A DNA stretch of 64,000 nucleotides from Bdellovibrio sp. ZAP7 (lineage in GTDB: Bacteria > Bdellovibrionota_B > Oligoflexia > Oligoflexales > RGVZ01). The DNA lies in contig CAMDKS010000002.1 of assembly GCA_945900755.1 (NCBI GenBank), forward strand, positions 1 to 64,000, in the 5' to 3' direction. The notes beneath the pieces are model-generated. The model made no database searches. It had not been told where the DNA came from and saw only the letters and a program-made list of their open reading frames with translations. Positions 18,351 through 27,134 of this stretch are shown here, in pieces; within the stretch, counting starts at the first letter, position 1, and each line of letters starts with the position of its first letter. A program made the position numbers and the translations under genes.

Positions 18351-18577
18351 AAATGGTCGAAAAGGTTTCCAAGAGGCATGGTTACGCCTGCGGAGGGATT
18401 TCACATGCGAAAAATTATGGATTGACAAGGCCTACAAGGCTCACTTAAGATTAAATCTCCTGACATGTTCAATGGAAGTCGCTTTCACACCTTAAAATAC
18501 AGTGTCCTTGAAAATGCGGTAAAAAAATGCATGTTTCATCCTATCGTCTGTTAAGAAATCCTGTGGGTGGGGGTCCG

Positions 18578-19720
18578 ATGTTGAGACATTTGAAGGGTAG
18601 CCGCGGATTTTCAGTGGTGGAGATTTTGGTCGGATTTGCCTTGTTGGGTGTGCTTGTCGTTGGTGCGGCCGAGGGGATGCGCCTATACATTACTACAAGT
18701 AAGCATGTCAAAATCCAAGAACAAGTTTTGGATGTGCGTGCCTATTTGCGAGGCCGTTTGAATTGTGAAAACACGTTAACACCCATTATCGCTGCCAACC
18801 AATGCGACGGCAGTCAATATGTGAACCTGAAAGACGGAAATAATGTCAACATCGTCTTGGCGGATGAGTCTGCAAAAATAGGTGACTATAAAATTAGAAG
18901 TCAGTGTAAAAACCTCGGAGGTTTTTACGGCATTACTGCTGAATACCTTCGGACCAACTCAGCCGGAACTACAGCAAAGGATCCAATGACACAGGCTTTG
19001 GCAACGTGGAAATCCTTGTTTCCAGCTCCATTGGCGTGTAAGACACCTGCTCCCGTCGCCAACCTATTTGCCAACGGCTCCAACGTGAATATCACGATTC
19101 CTTATAATACTGCGCCTTCTGTCTCTTGGACGTCAACTAATGCGACGACCTGCAAGCTCACCGGCGGTCCGCCTTGTAACACAGGATCGCCACCTGCAGC
19201 GTGTAGCCAGTTGAATCATGCAGGTTTATCGACGGGAAACCTGATTGCGACTAAAACTTATGTGCTCACGTGCAATGGTTCGGCGACAGTTATGAAACAG
19301 ATCACCATCACTGTTTCGCCTAGTTTATGTCCGACCACAGACTACCCGTCATCGGGCGGGACGATGTCTTTTGAGGCGAAGTGTGATGGAAAGCTCCAAA
19401 TATCCACCTATGGAGACAATACGCTCGTGCTACTTCATAAAATTGAGGGCGGGGTTCAAGTCTTAGCCGCTTGCGACGATGAAGGAGTAGAGGCCTGGTG
19501 CAAGGGAAAATATCCATGCTGTGATAATAAAATAAAGGATAACCAGACGCTGTTATGCAGCCGAACGAACCAAGTCGTAGCAGTGGTACCCAAAGAGAAC
19601 GGCCAGTACTGCCCACCGGGCGCATCATTTGGCTACAAGTTGGCGATTAAAAAAGGTGATATTGTTGAGTACCGTTCAGGAGGGACGCCCTATGGAAAAA
19701 TGAAGTTCACACCCAATTAA
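18578..19720 (+). CDS. Prepilin-like secreted protein with a long C-terminal domain
   Basis: 380 residues from the ATG at 18578. That start gives a short basic leader (MLRHLKGSRG) cut before FSVVEILVGFALLGVLVVGA, the class III prepilin signal cleaved by PilD with Glu5 present. A G-rich site lies just upstream; the longer frame from 18527 would give an unusual 27-residue leader. Downstream come a pseudopilin-like region, an Ig-like section (about 175-260: PYNTAPSVSWTSTNATTC and paired Cys) and a Cys-rich terminal domain (CDDEGVEAWCKGKYPCC). No pilus assembly genes are nearby, so it is an orphan minor pilin or adhesin candidate that would rely on assembly proteins encoded elsewhere. Confidence 0.7.
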   Translation: MLRHLKGSRGFSVVEILVGFALLGVLVVGAAEGMRLYITTSKHVKIQEQVLDVRAYLRGRLNCENTLTPIIAANQCDGSQYVNLKDGNNVNIVLADESAKIGDYKIRSQCKNLGGFYGITAEYLRTNSAGTTAKDPMTQALATWKSLFPAPLACKTPAPVANLFANGSNVNITIPYNTAPSVSWTSTNATTCKLTGGPPCNTGSPPAACSQLNHAGLSTGNLIATKTYVLTCNGSATVMKQITITVSPSLCPTTDYPSSGGTMSFEAKCDGKLQISTYGDNTLVLLHKIEGGVQVLAACDDEGVEAWCKGKYPCCDNKIKDNQTLLCSRTNQVVAVVPKENGQYCPPGASFGYKLAIKKGDIVEYRSGGTPYGKMKFTPN

Positions 19721-19767
19721 ATCGTAAATTGACATCGGACTGTTTTAATTTTGCTTTTTTTGTAACT

Positions 19768-19795
19768 AGTCGACGGCGCTTTCGCGCCAGCGACT
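19768..19795. repeat. REP-like palindrome, copy B
   Basis: AGTCG-AC-GGCGC-TTTC-GCGCC-AG-CGACT, nearly perfect over 28 bp, overlapping the last two bases of the YebC-family gene between convergent genes. It shares its 15-base core with copy A at 16333-16359 in reverse. A T-rich run (19749-19761) lies before it on the plus strand, not after it, so it is not a standard terminator for either gene. Confidence 0.5.
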
Positions 19796-20516
19796 ATCGA
19801 ATACCAACATAAACTCGGTGCACGTCATCATTGTCGTTTATATCACCGAGGAACTGTTCTACTTCCTTGCGAGCTTCAGCGGCAAGGTCAACCATACTTT
19901 TCGGGACGTAACCCAGTTCAGTTTTGGAAACCTGCCAGCCCTTTTCTGTCAGGGCTTTATTTACAGAATCAAGATCCGCAATCTCCGTGTAAAATGTTGC
20001 GCCCGTGGAACCGCGAGGCGTGTCGTCTGCGTCCATGATTTCTACGTTTTGCGCACCGCAGTCGATCGCTGCTTCTTCGACATCGACACCCTCTTTAGCC
20101 ATCGTCGCTTCAATGAGTCCTAAACGGTCAAACATCCATTGCACTGAACCACTTGCACCCAATTGACCCTTGCGAAATAGCACACGAATTTCGCCGGCCG
20201 TACGATTATTATTTTCAGTTAAGCACTCCACAATTAATGGCACTTGGTGGGGAGCAAATCCCTCATAAGTTAAGGTCGCATACGAGATTGTTTCGTCGGT
20301 TTGCCCAGATCCGCGTTTAACGGCTCGTTCGATGGCATCTTTAGTAACGGAATTCCGACGTGCGTCTTCGAGCGCAGCCCGCAGTCTGGAGTTAGAGCTG
20401 GGGTCTGGGCCGCCCATTTTAGCGGCAACCATGATTTCTTTGGCCAATTTGCCTATAATTTTACCTTTACGATTGGCTGCGTCCATTTTTCCAGAATGTT
20501 TCCACTGTGCACCCAT
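19794..20516 (-). CDS. YebC/PmpR-family DNA-binding/translation factor
   Basis: 240 residues. The start MGAQWKHSGKMDAANRKGKI, the RRNSVTKDAIERAVKRGSG helix and the TENNNRTAGEIRVLFRKG segment identify the YebC/PmpR (DUF28) family; the MGAQWK start is closer to the YeeN branch. Members are cytoplasmic, have been described as transcription regulators, and more recently as factors helping ribosomes through difficult sequences. AGGAG precedes the ATG. It is divergent from recJ, with both promoters in the 107-bp gap and -35 boxes only 4 bp apart. YebC genes often neighbour ruvC; that is not the case here. Confidence 0.92.
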   Translation of the reverse strand: MGAQWKHSGKMDAANRKGKIIGKLAKEIMVAAKMGGPDPSSNSRLRAALEDARRNSVTKDAIERAVKRGSGQTDETISYATLTYEGFAPHQVPLIVECLTENNNRTAGEIRVLFRKGQLGASGSVQWMFDRLGLIEATMAKEGVDVEEAAIDCGAQNVEIMDADDTPRGSTGATFYTEIADLDSVNKALTEKGWQVSKTELGYVPKSMVDLAAEARKEVEQFLGDINDNDDVHRVYVGIR

Positions 20517-20554
20517 GATTTGACTCCTAAAATTTTCAGATTAAATGCCGAATC

Positions 20555-20584
20555 AATATAAGAATAAATTGGGGTCCGAGTAAA
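20555..20584 (-). promoter_or_regulatory. Promoter of the YebC-family gene
   Basis: On the minus strand: TTTACT (20579-20584), an 18-bp spacer, then TATATT (20555-20560). It is back-to-back with the recJ promoter. Confidence 0.5.
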
Positions 20585-20588
20585 GAAG

Positions 20589-20617
20589 TTTACAGGCTGA
20601 CCTATTCGTTTTATAAC
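20589..20617 (+). promoter_or_regulatory. recJ promoter implying a leaderless mRNA
   Basis: TTTACA (20589-20594), a 17-bp spacer, then TATAAC (20612-20617). The recJ ATG begins at 20624, just 7 bases after the -10 box, so transcription would start at or next to the start codon. No Shine-Dalgarno sequence is present. Confidence 0.6.
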
Positions 20618-20623
20618 AATCCT

Positions 20624-22285
20624 ATGATCAATTCGAGTCGATTCAAACACTGGATTCCCCAGTCAACTCAGACACCTTCATCTTTTGATGACGTTTGCAC
20701 CATTGTGCGGCAGATTCGGGGTTTTATTCCCTTGGAAAAACTCGAATACGGAGATCACGGACTAGAAGCTGTTCTAGAAGCCGTAGCCGATGCCATTGGA
20801 GCCAATAAGAGAATCGCCTTATATGCCGATTACGACGTCGATGGAACAATGTCTTGTGTAGCGTGGATTTGGTTTTTTCAGGCCATTGGTTTCACGAACT
20901 ACGTGCATTATATTCCGTGCCGCTTCAAAGAGGGCTACGGTGTCAATCTTGACGCGATCCGGCATCTCGTGGAGAGTGAACGAGCAGGCATGATCATCAC
21001 CATGGATACGGGCATTACGGCGAATGCCGAGGCCATCTGGTGTCGCGAGCGTGGGGTCACATTTATTTGCACGGATCATCATAAAATCCAAGCAGAAAAA
21101 ATGCCCGATTGCCTGATACTAAATCCCAAAACCCATCCTGACTCTATTTACCAAGAGCTCTGTGGCTGTGGCATCACGTTTGTTTTGCTGCGAAAATTAA
21201 TAACCCACTTGCCCAACGTAAAAGTCAACGAATCCGTTTGGACTGATATTTTAGCACTGACGGGAATGGCTACCATCTGTGATGTGGTGCCGCTCAACGG
21301 GGTTAATCATAAGCTTGCAAAATATGGCGTAGATGCACTGATGCGAAGCAAGCGACCGATCCTAGTCAAACTTCGCGCCGCCGCAAGCATTGATGAAACC
21401 GATGAGAAGGACGTTGGCTTTAAACTCGGGCCCCGCATCAACGCCGTTGGCCGGCTGGAGCATGCCGACATTGTTATTAAAGCCTTTGTCGAAGAAAATC
21501 CTGATTCACTCATCGCCTTTATGGGCACCGCCAATGAACGACGACGTCAAATTCAAGCCGGCATCGTTGACGGAGCAAGGACCCTTGCAAAACAATATTC
21601 AAATCCATCGATTCTATTCCTTGGTGGCGATTGGCATCCCGGGGTCGTGGGAATTGCAGCCAGCAAAATCGCAGAAGAGAATTGGTGTCCCGTATGGTTA
21701 TTCCAAAGAAAAGATGGCCTTTGCAAAGGCTCGGCTCGCAGTATTAAGGGCTTTGACGTGACCGAAGCCATGATCGCTTGCAAGGACCTTTTTCTGAAAT
21801 TTGGAGGCCATCCCGCTGCCGGCGGCTTTACATTCCTCGAAGAAAATGAGGCCACACTTCGTGAGCGCCTTACCGCCTATGCTGAAAAAATTCGGGCCAA
21901 AAACTTAGAGGTCTGGGAGAGTAAAATTCATTTTGATTGTGAGCTACCTCACAATTTGATTTCACTCACCGTCATGAACACCCTCGATGGCATGAAACCT
22001 TTTGGCCACGGCTTTGAGGAACCAAAATTTAAAGTATCTCTTCCCGTTAAACGAGTGCAATATTTTCTCGACAAAATTTCCGGCAAACCAAAGCACACCT
22101 GCGTCATTGCCGTGTCTGAAAATCGTGAGCAAAAAATTCTATTCTTCAACGAAGTCATCGAAGCCATAATTCCAAACGAGGAGCACTCATTTGTTGTGAG
22201 TCTGTCGAGAAATAGCTTCCGTGGACAGACCAGCCTGTCCATCATGGGACATGACTGGAGACCCGCAAATGGGAACAACTCCTGA
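20624..22285 (+). CDS. recJ: Single-stranded-DNA-specific exonuclease RecJ
   Basis: 553 residues, close to the usual 570. It degrades single-stranded DNA 5' to 3' in recombination and mismatch repair. DHH-superfamily motifs are in order: ADYDVDGTMS near residue 68, ITMDTGIT near 125, ICTDHH near 148, and the DHHA1-type segment FGGHPAAGGFTF near 395. A C-terminal OB-like domain follows. The ATG coincides with the predicted transcription start and has no ribosome site, so a leaderless message is likely. Its 3' end overlaps the next gene's start by 17 nt, so it may be co-transcribed with the CHASE2 kinases, a functionally odd pairing. Confidence 0.95.
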   Translation: MINSSRFKHWIPQSTQTPSSFDDVCTIVRQIRGFIPLEKLEYGDHGLEAVLEAVADAIGANKRIALYADYDVDGTMSCVAWIWFFQAIGFTNYVHYIPCRFKEGYGVNLDAIRHLVESERAGMIITMDTGITANAEAIWCRERGVTFICTDHHKIQAEKMPDCLILNPKTHPDSIYQELCGCGITFVLLRKLITHLPNVKVNESVWTDILALTGMATICDVVPLNGVNHKLAKYGVDALMRSKRPILVKLRAAASIDETDEKDVGFKLGPRINAVGRLEHADIVIKAFVEENPDSLIAFMGTANERRRQIQAGIVDGARTLAKQYSNPSILFLGGDWHPGVVGIAASKIAEENWCPVWLFQRKDGLCKGSARSIKGFDVTEAMIACKDLFLKFGGHPAAGGFTFLEENEATLRERLTAYAEKIRAKNLEVWESKIHFDCELPHNLISLTVMNTLDGMKPFGHGFEEPKFKVSLPVKRVQYFLDKISGKPKHTCVIAVSENREQKILFFNEVIEAIIPNEEHSFVVSLSRNSFRGQTSLSIMGHDWRPANGNNS

Positions 22286-24287
22286 ATTCGACCCCTCTTC
22301 ACCGCCCCCACCAACAGCTGATTCGTCCTCAGTCTCGCCAAGTTTTTTGCCCTCAGATTTGGACTCGACATCGCCTCACAACCGCAAATTTAATTATGAT
22401 GAACGACCTGTTTGGCTTTCCAATAAATATTTACCCGATCGCACCACACTATTTTTGGGGCTCGTTTTTGCGACCCTCGTCTTTATTTTTTATACGAGTG
22501 ATTTCCGCAGCACATTAGAAAATTATTTCTATGACTCTCGCATTAAATGGATGCCGGCGAGTGGCCTTTCCAAAGATATTGTGGTCATCACGATCGACGA
22601 CTCAAGCATTGAAACTCTTGAATCTGACCCCTTACGCCTACGCATTGACAGCAAAAACCGAGCGTATCTGAGCCTGAGGTCACTAACCAAGGCCGCGAGT
22701 ATACTGGCCAACACCGATGCGTCTGCTATCGCCATTCTAATGCCAGAAGATGCCTTTCCTGCAGCCGACTTAGATATGATGGAATTTCGTGACCTCGTCA
22801 GGTACGACCCAAGAATGGTCATTGGAACGACTGGATACAATCAACTCAAGCCCAACCTTGGGAAATTACCTCCAGAACTTCAAGAAATGTCCGATCAAGT
22901 TGCCGGCTTCGAAACGTTTCGCCCTCGAGCGACAAGTATCGTCAGGGCACTCCCCTACACCAGCTTCCGCGGCTTAACCGAAACGGAAACCCTGCCCGTG
23001 AAAATGGCAGGTTTAAGCCATCATACTTTCGGGGCACAGCAAGGATTCTACTTCTTAAAGCACTATCCTACCGCTCATTTTCCAAGCCTCTCAATAAAGG
23101 AACTAATCCTCAACCCTGATGTCATTATGCCGCAGTTAAAGGGAAAAGTTGTTGTCGTCGGATACGTTGTGAACCGCTCTGTGGGGTTTCAAACCACTGA
23201 ATTTATGGTAACCAACACGCCGTTAACTGGGCAATCCGAAACAAAATCAAAAAGTATCGGAACGACCTGGCTCATTGCAAATGCCATTGAAAATCTTATG
23301 TTAAATGAGACCATTGTCACCGCCCCCGTCCTCGTCACCATTGCGCAAACCTTAACTGTCGCAGGCATTTGCGGAGTTCCGTGGGTACTTGGAAGCTTAA
23401 CCGGCTCAATAACAACGATCGTGGTCTGGATTTTTCTACTGACGATCCATAGTTTTCTATACCGATGGCTAAATCTATCGATTCCCTTAGCCGATACATT
23501 TTTAGCAACGGCCCTCGTGTCGGTTTTTGCAGCCACTCGCCGTTTGAAAATTGAACTCATGCTCATGGCCGACAAAGAGGCTAGCTCCAGTGCAAAATCA
23601 GAAATAGCGGCCACACAGTCACAATTTCTTCATGGCTTTGCCGCATGGCTAAAGCAAATGACCGAAACCACTGTTGCGTTGATTAAGGAAAGCTCCGGTT
23701 CAAAATCTGAGGACCCCGATACAAAAAAAATATATCAGCATGCCTACGCCGCAAGTGAAGACTTTCGCGAATATCTCGAGACGATTCGACAAATTCCAGA
23801 CATGGAATCTATTTCGAAACGACGGATTATCAAACAAGACATTGACCTCGAAGATTTCGTCGAAACCATTTTTAGACGATTTGACGTAAAATCGAAAGCT
23901 CGGGGCGTGGAATTTGTCCTAGACATCTCGGACGATGCGCACACCATTAAATCAAATCCACAGTTACTTGATGCCATCGTATTTAATTTCGTGAGTAATG
24001 CGTTTAAATACGGCCCCGACCAAACAAAAATCTTAGTCAAGATCAGGAAAATCGCGACCCGTGAGATTTGCATCTCCGTGATCGATCACGGAATGGGTAT
24101 TCCGGCACACCTGCACGATAGAATTTTCGAACGCTTCTACCGAATTCGAGACGACCGCATGTACAAGACCAAGGGCACGGGTCTCGGCCTTTATTTGTGC
24201 CGATTTTTTGCCGAGAGTCTCGGTGGGCGAGTCGAAGTTGTCAGTGAAGTGGATCTTGGCAGTGAGTTCAAGGTGGTGCTGCCATGA
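22269..24287 (+). CDS. CHASE2 sensor kinase with intact ATPase but H-box His replaced
   Basis: 672 residues from the ATG at 22269 (GGAG 8 nt upstream, inside recJ). A Pro/Ser-rich cytoplasmic head precedes TM1 (about 45-62). A CHASE2 extracytoplasmic domain (FYDSRIKW, VVITIDDSSIETL) runs to about 345, then three TM segments (about 350-430). The cytoplasmic part has a HATPase_c domain with all boxes: N (NFVSNAFKYGP), G1 (DHGMGIP), F (FERFYRI) and G2 (GTGLGLYL). At the dimerisation helix, KSEIAATQSQFLHGF aligns with the usual KSEFLATMSHELRTP, placing Gln452 where the phosphorylated His belongs and losing the Pro. A nearby His455 is a less likely acceptor. It overlaps the next gene by ATGA. No response regulator is adjacent. 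Confidence 0.85.
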   Translation: MGTTPEFDPSSPPPPTADSSSVSPSFLPSDLDSTSPHNRKFNYDERPVWLSNKYLPDRTTLFLGLVFATLVFIFYTSDFRSTLENYFYDSRIKWMPASGLSKDIVVITIDDSSIETLESDPLRLRIDSKNRAYLSLRSLTKAASILANTDASAIAILMPEDAFPAADLDMMEFRDLVRYDPRMVIGTTGYNQLKPNLGKLPPELQEMSDQVAGFETFRPRATSIVRALPYTSFRGLTETETLPVKMAGLSHHTFGAQQGFYFLKHYPTAHFPSLSIKELILNPDVIMPQLKGKVVVVGYVVNRSVGFQTTEFMVTNTPLTGQSETKSKSIGTTWLIANAIENLMLNETIVTAPVLVTIAQTLTVAGICGVPWVLGSLTGSITTIVVWIFLLTIHSFLYRWLNLSIPLADTFLATALVSVFAATRRLKIELMLMADKEASSSAKSEIAATQSQFLHGFAAWLKQMTETTVALIKESSGSKSEDPDTKKIYQHAYAASEDFREYLETIRQIPDMESISKRRIIKQDIDLEDFVETIFRRFDVKSKARGVEFVLDISDDAHTIKSNPQLLDAIVFNFVSNAFKYGPDQTKILVKIRKIATREICISVIDHGMGIPAHLHDRIFERFYRIRDDRMYKTKGTGLGLYLCRFFAESLGGRVEVVSEVDLGSEFKVVLP

Positions 24288-26275
24288 GTCTATTAGTTCG
24301 CGTCATTGCCGTTAATGCATCCATCTCTCGTCGCACACCAAACTGGCTACGCTTACTGTCTCCCATCTTGCTCGGTGCCATATTGATTGCGATATTTCTT
24401 CAAATTATGTTATTTGGCGGCAAACGAGAAAATCTCGTATCTCAAGGCGAGTCCACAATCATTCGCTGGTCTCTAGCCTTTGCTCAAGACATGTCAGGAA
24501 TCGGCACGAATGCCCGGATAAATGATTCGGCAGACGACTTAAAAAAGCCATTAAATGCCCGTGAAAAAGTCGTAACTATTTCAGTCCGCGACAGTGACCT
24601 TGACGCTATAGAGGCCGCACCTAATTCACAAATTCGCGACGCTCACATTCGGGAATACGCAAAGGTTTTGGAGCAAGTCGCTGCAAGCAACCCTGAGTGG
24701 GTGGTTATCAGTTGGCTGACTTATGCACACCCGATGACAGAGGATTACTTAAAACCTTTGACCTCTGTCATCAATAGATTGAACCTCCACAATAAAGTCA
24801 CACTGGCCGTCAACCTTTTTGCCGTTGGAACGATTCCCACAGAGTTCTTGCAAACTTATAATATTGTAGAAGCTAGAGACTGCGGTTACGATATAAATTT
24901 AATTTGCGCTGTTGCCCCAAGCTGGACTTGGATGCCACAACAAATCATAAATCGCTATTTTTCCGACTCAAAAACTGGACATGTCTCCTTAAATTTACCA
25001 ACGTTGCAGCCAAGTGTTTTATTGAATTTGCCTCCAAGCTCTGCGATTGTCAGTCACTCGTTTTTAGACTTTCGACCACCAGTCATGGCAGGAATTCCTG
25101 CTGGCTCCATAGTCTTTATCGGCAATGATGCCCTGCAGAGCCTGCACTTTCGCGACAATAAGGATGCCATTCAGCGCACGTACACGGCTTCGGCGACGTC
25201 GCACAGAACACTGATGAAAGATGGCATTCCGTGGCACGTGTTTTGGGCTGAAATGGCGACCATGTTTATTGTAGATAATACAATTGCGGTGGTCCCAGAG
25301 TGGGTGTGTCTTATGTTGATTGCCGTAATGACGTTACTTATGATCTCGTCCATCGCTCGTTGGGGCGGAGCCGCACTAGCTCCGTTCTTAGCCGTTGCAT
25401 TTGGCTTTATGGTGATTAATCTTTTCCTGGTTTCAACCTTTAAAATATACCTTCCCGTCATCTTACTGCTAGTTACAGGTGCGATCGTGTTTATCGCCGC
25501 TACTTTTATTTCCGTGGCCTACAGCAGCTACTCCAAATGGAGTTTTCAGGCGAAGGCTCATCTAGCGGAAAGCACCTCTGATATAAAGCAAAACTTTATC
25601 CACCTGATCAGTCATAATTTGAACACTCCTGTGGCTCAACTTCGCGGGCTACTAGAAATACTTGCCTCAAAAGATCCTGCGGATCGCTCTATTTCTAAAG
25701 CAGCCACATTCCTTGAATTCATCCGCTTGACGGTTCGAGCGGTCTTAAATACGACCACCATGGCTGCACAAGAATTATTATGGGATGATCAATCCATTCG
25801 AAATTTAATCCACGAATTTATGGACAATGAAAATATATTTTTCAAGCAAACAGGCGTCGAACTGCTAATTTTACCTAAGGAAGATGACGAAGACCAGGGA
25901 GAAATATGGTTTTTTACCTGTACTTTTGATCGCTCTATCGCCAACGCCTGCCTCGTTTATGCCTCAGCGCTATTAGCGCTTCGTTGGAATTCTAGCCAAA
26001 TTACCCTGCATTTTGCGCCAGTAAACAATGAGCCAGGAGACCCGCAAGGTTTAGTGGTAACGTTAACCTCCACCGGTTCAAAAGATAGCGCGCCTCTCTT
26101 GGATTCCGATTTCGCCACGGGTGCTCTTGCCGGATTTCTCGAAATGGCGGTATCTCGAGGAGCCGTTAAAAAAAGTGAAAACACGGGGTCAATTACACTG
26201 TTTTTTCCGCCCTCACCGCCTTATGACCAACTTCAACCGCTCATCGGTCTTAGTAGCACTTTAGCTCGCCTTTGA
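24284..26275 (+). CDS. CHASE2 sensor kinase-like protein with degenerate ATPase domain
   Basis: 663 residues, starting in the ATGA overlap with the gene before. TM1 is at about 20-45 (LLGAILIAIFLQIML), then a CHASE2-like periplasmic domain (VVTISVRDSDLDAIEAAP, VVISWLTYAHP), then three TM segments at about 335-420. The dimerisation helix carries a canonical H-box, HLISHNLNTPVAQLRGLLEI, with His444. The ATPase region is not canonical: the N-box position reads DRSIANACLVYASALLA without the NxxxNA pattern, and no DxGxG or GxGLGL box follows. It probably cannot bind ATP itself. With the preceding gene it could form a heterodimer in which that partner phosphorylates His444. The 3' end overlaps the convergent lipoprotein gene by 26 bp. 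Confidence 0.82.
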   Translation: MSLLVRVIAVNASISRRTPNWLRLLSPILLGAILIAIFLQIMLFGGKRENLVSQGESTIIRWSLAFAQDMSGIGTNARINDSADDLKKPLNAREKVVTISVRDSDLDAIEAAPNSQIRDAHIREYAKVLEQVAASNPEWVVISWLTYAHPMTEDYLKPLTSVINRLNLHNKVTLAVNLFAVGTIPTEFLQTYNIVEARDCGYDINLICAVAPSWTWMPQQIINRYFSDSKTGHVSLNLPTLQPSVLLNLPPSSAIVSHSFLDFRPPVMAGIPAGSIVFIGNDALQSLHFRDNKDAIQRTYTASATSHRTLMKDGIPWHVFWAEMATMFIVDNTIAVVPEWVCLMLIAVMTLLMISSIARWGGAALAPFLAVAFGFMVINLFLVSTFKIYLPVILLLVTGAIVFIAATFISVAYSSYSKWSFQAKAHLAESTSDIKQNFIHLISHNLNTPVAQLRGLLEILASKDPADRSISKAATFLEFIRLTVRAVLNTTTMAAQELLWDDQSIRNLIHEFMDNENIFFKQTGVELLILPKEDDEDQGEIWFFTCTFDRSIANACLVYASALLALRWNSSQITLHFAPVNNEPGDPQGLVVTLTSTGSKDSAPLLDSDFATGALAGFLEMAVSRGAVKKSENTGSITLFFPPSPPYDQLQPLIGLSSTLARL

Positions 26276-26489
26276 TTTTTACCACGCGAGTGCCGCCGGT
26301 ACGATGACAGCGATTCACTGCCTTTTGCAGTTCGTAGCCCTCTTGAGGATTAAGAGCCTTAGACCCACCCTCATTTCCAGAAACTTCTACGACGGCTCCT
26401 TCTCCGCCTCCGCCAGTCTCACAAGAAGATAAAGAAAATAAGGTCGCCAATGATGTCAACATTACAAAAATCACAAAAATTGGTTTCAT
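26250..26489 (-). CDS. Small lipoprotein, unknown function
   Basis: 79 residues from the ATG at 26489, where GAGG lies 7 nt upstream; a longer frame from 26522 lacks a site and would hide the signal peptide. The lipobox is SLSSC (Cys about 22). The mature part is Gly/Glu-rich and ends with two Cys (NRCHRTGGTRVVKIKGELKCY). I do not recognise it. Its 3' end overlaps the end of the second CHASE2 gene by 26 bp on the opposite strand. Confidence 0.6.
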   Translation of the reverse strand: MKPIFVIFVMLTSLATLFSLSSCETGGGGEGAVVEVSGNEGGSKALNPQEGYELQKAVNRCHRTGGTRVVKIKGELKCY

Positions 26490-26587
26490 TGCTCGCCTCG
26501 TTGTCGTTGCAATCATTTCCACAGTGAACCTCCCTGCTCAAGGATTACTATCTGTGTTTAATTATACCACAAAACATGCCGGAGAGG

Positions 26588-26929
26588 TTAACTCTCCATT
26601 TTTTCGACAATCAAAGCGAGCAGGTCGTTGGGACGACCCTTGAATTCCTTAATGCGATAAGTGTCGTTAAACCACTCATAAATTGAATCTTTTTCACCTT
26701 TTTTTGCCATTTTTACCAAATCGTCGTAGCTTTTTGTCAGTTCAACCATACGCTCAATAACACCCATGGACTGAGGATTGTCAGGAGAATATATCTCGCG
26801 AATATATTTAAAAATAAAGCAAACACTGACTGGGTCTAGGTCTGAGAGCGTCTTGTAGATCGTTGATGCGTTCGAAGTCCCGTTCTCAATTGCATCTATC
26901 GCCCACTGTGCACTTCGTAGTTCACTCAT
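26588..26929 (-). CDS. Hypothetical cytoplasmic protein
   Basis: 113 residues from the ATG at 26929 (GGACGG upstream); the longer frame adds an unlikely 20-residue head. It is predicted all-helical and charged (AQWAIDAIENGTSNASTIYK, DDLVKMAKKGEKDSIYEWF), with no signal peptide or TM segment. I cannot place it in a family. It is monocistronic, between the small lipoprotein and the divergent beta-oxidation genes. Confidence 0.5.
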   Translation of the reverse strand: MSELRSAQWAIDAIENGTSNASTIYKTLSDLDPVSVCFIFKYIREIYSPDNPQSMGVIERMVELTKSYDDLVKMAKKGEKDSIYEWFNDTYRIKEFKGRPNDLLALIVEKMES

Positions 26930-27026
26930 TTTTCCGTCCTTTATCGCTACTGCCGGCGCACGGATCGTCGCCACCATTATTCCAACCATTTATATTCGTA
27001 AATTACTTTACCACATTTGCTCTAAA

Positions 27027-27054
27027 TTGAAAAAACAATTACTATGCTTATCTA
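27027..27054 (+). promoter_or_regulatory. Possible promoter of the beta-oxidation operon
   Basis: TTGAAA (27027-27032), a 16-bp spacer, then TATCTA (27049-27054), about 80 nt before the HAD-ECH fusion start. The match is moderate. Confidence 0.35.
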
Positions 27055-27134
27055 GATAACCGTACAATGTAACTACTGAAATCTGACCTAATTCAAAGCA
27101 TTTGTTTCGATACAATCAGGAAGGAAACGATATT

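Noticed and set aside
19746-19795. Copy B palindrome as a terminator
   Set aside because: The T-run lies before the hairpin on the plus strand and no T-run follows on the minus strand, so it does not fit a Rho-independent terminator.
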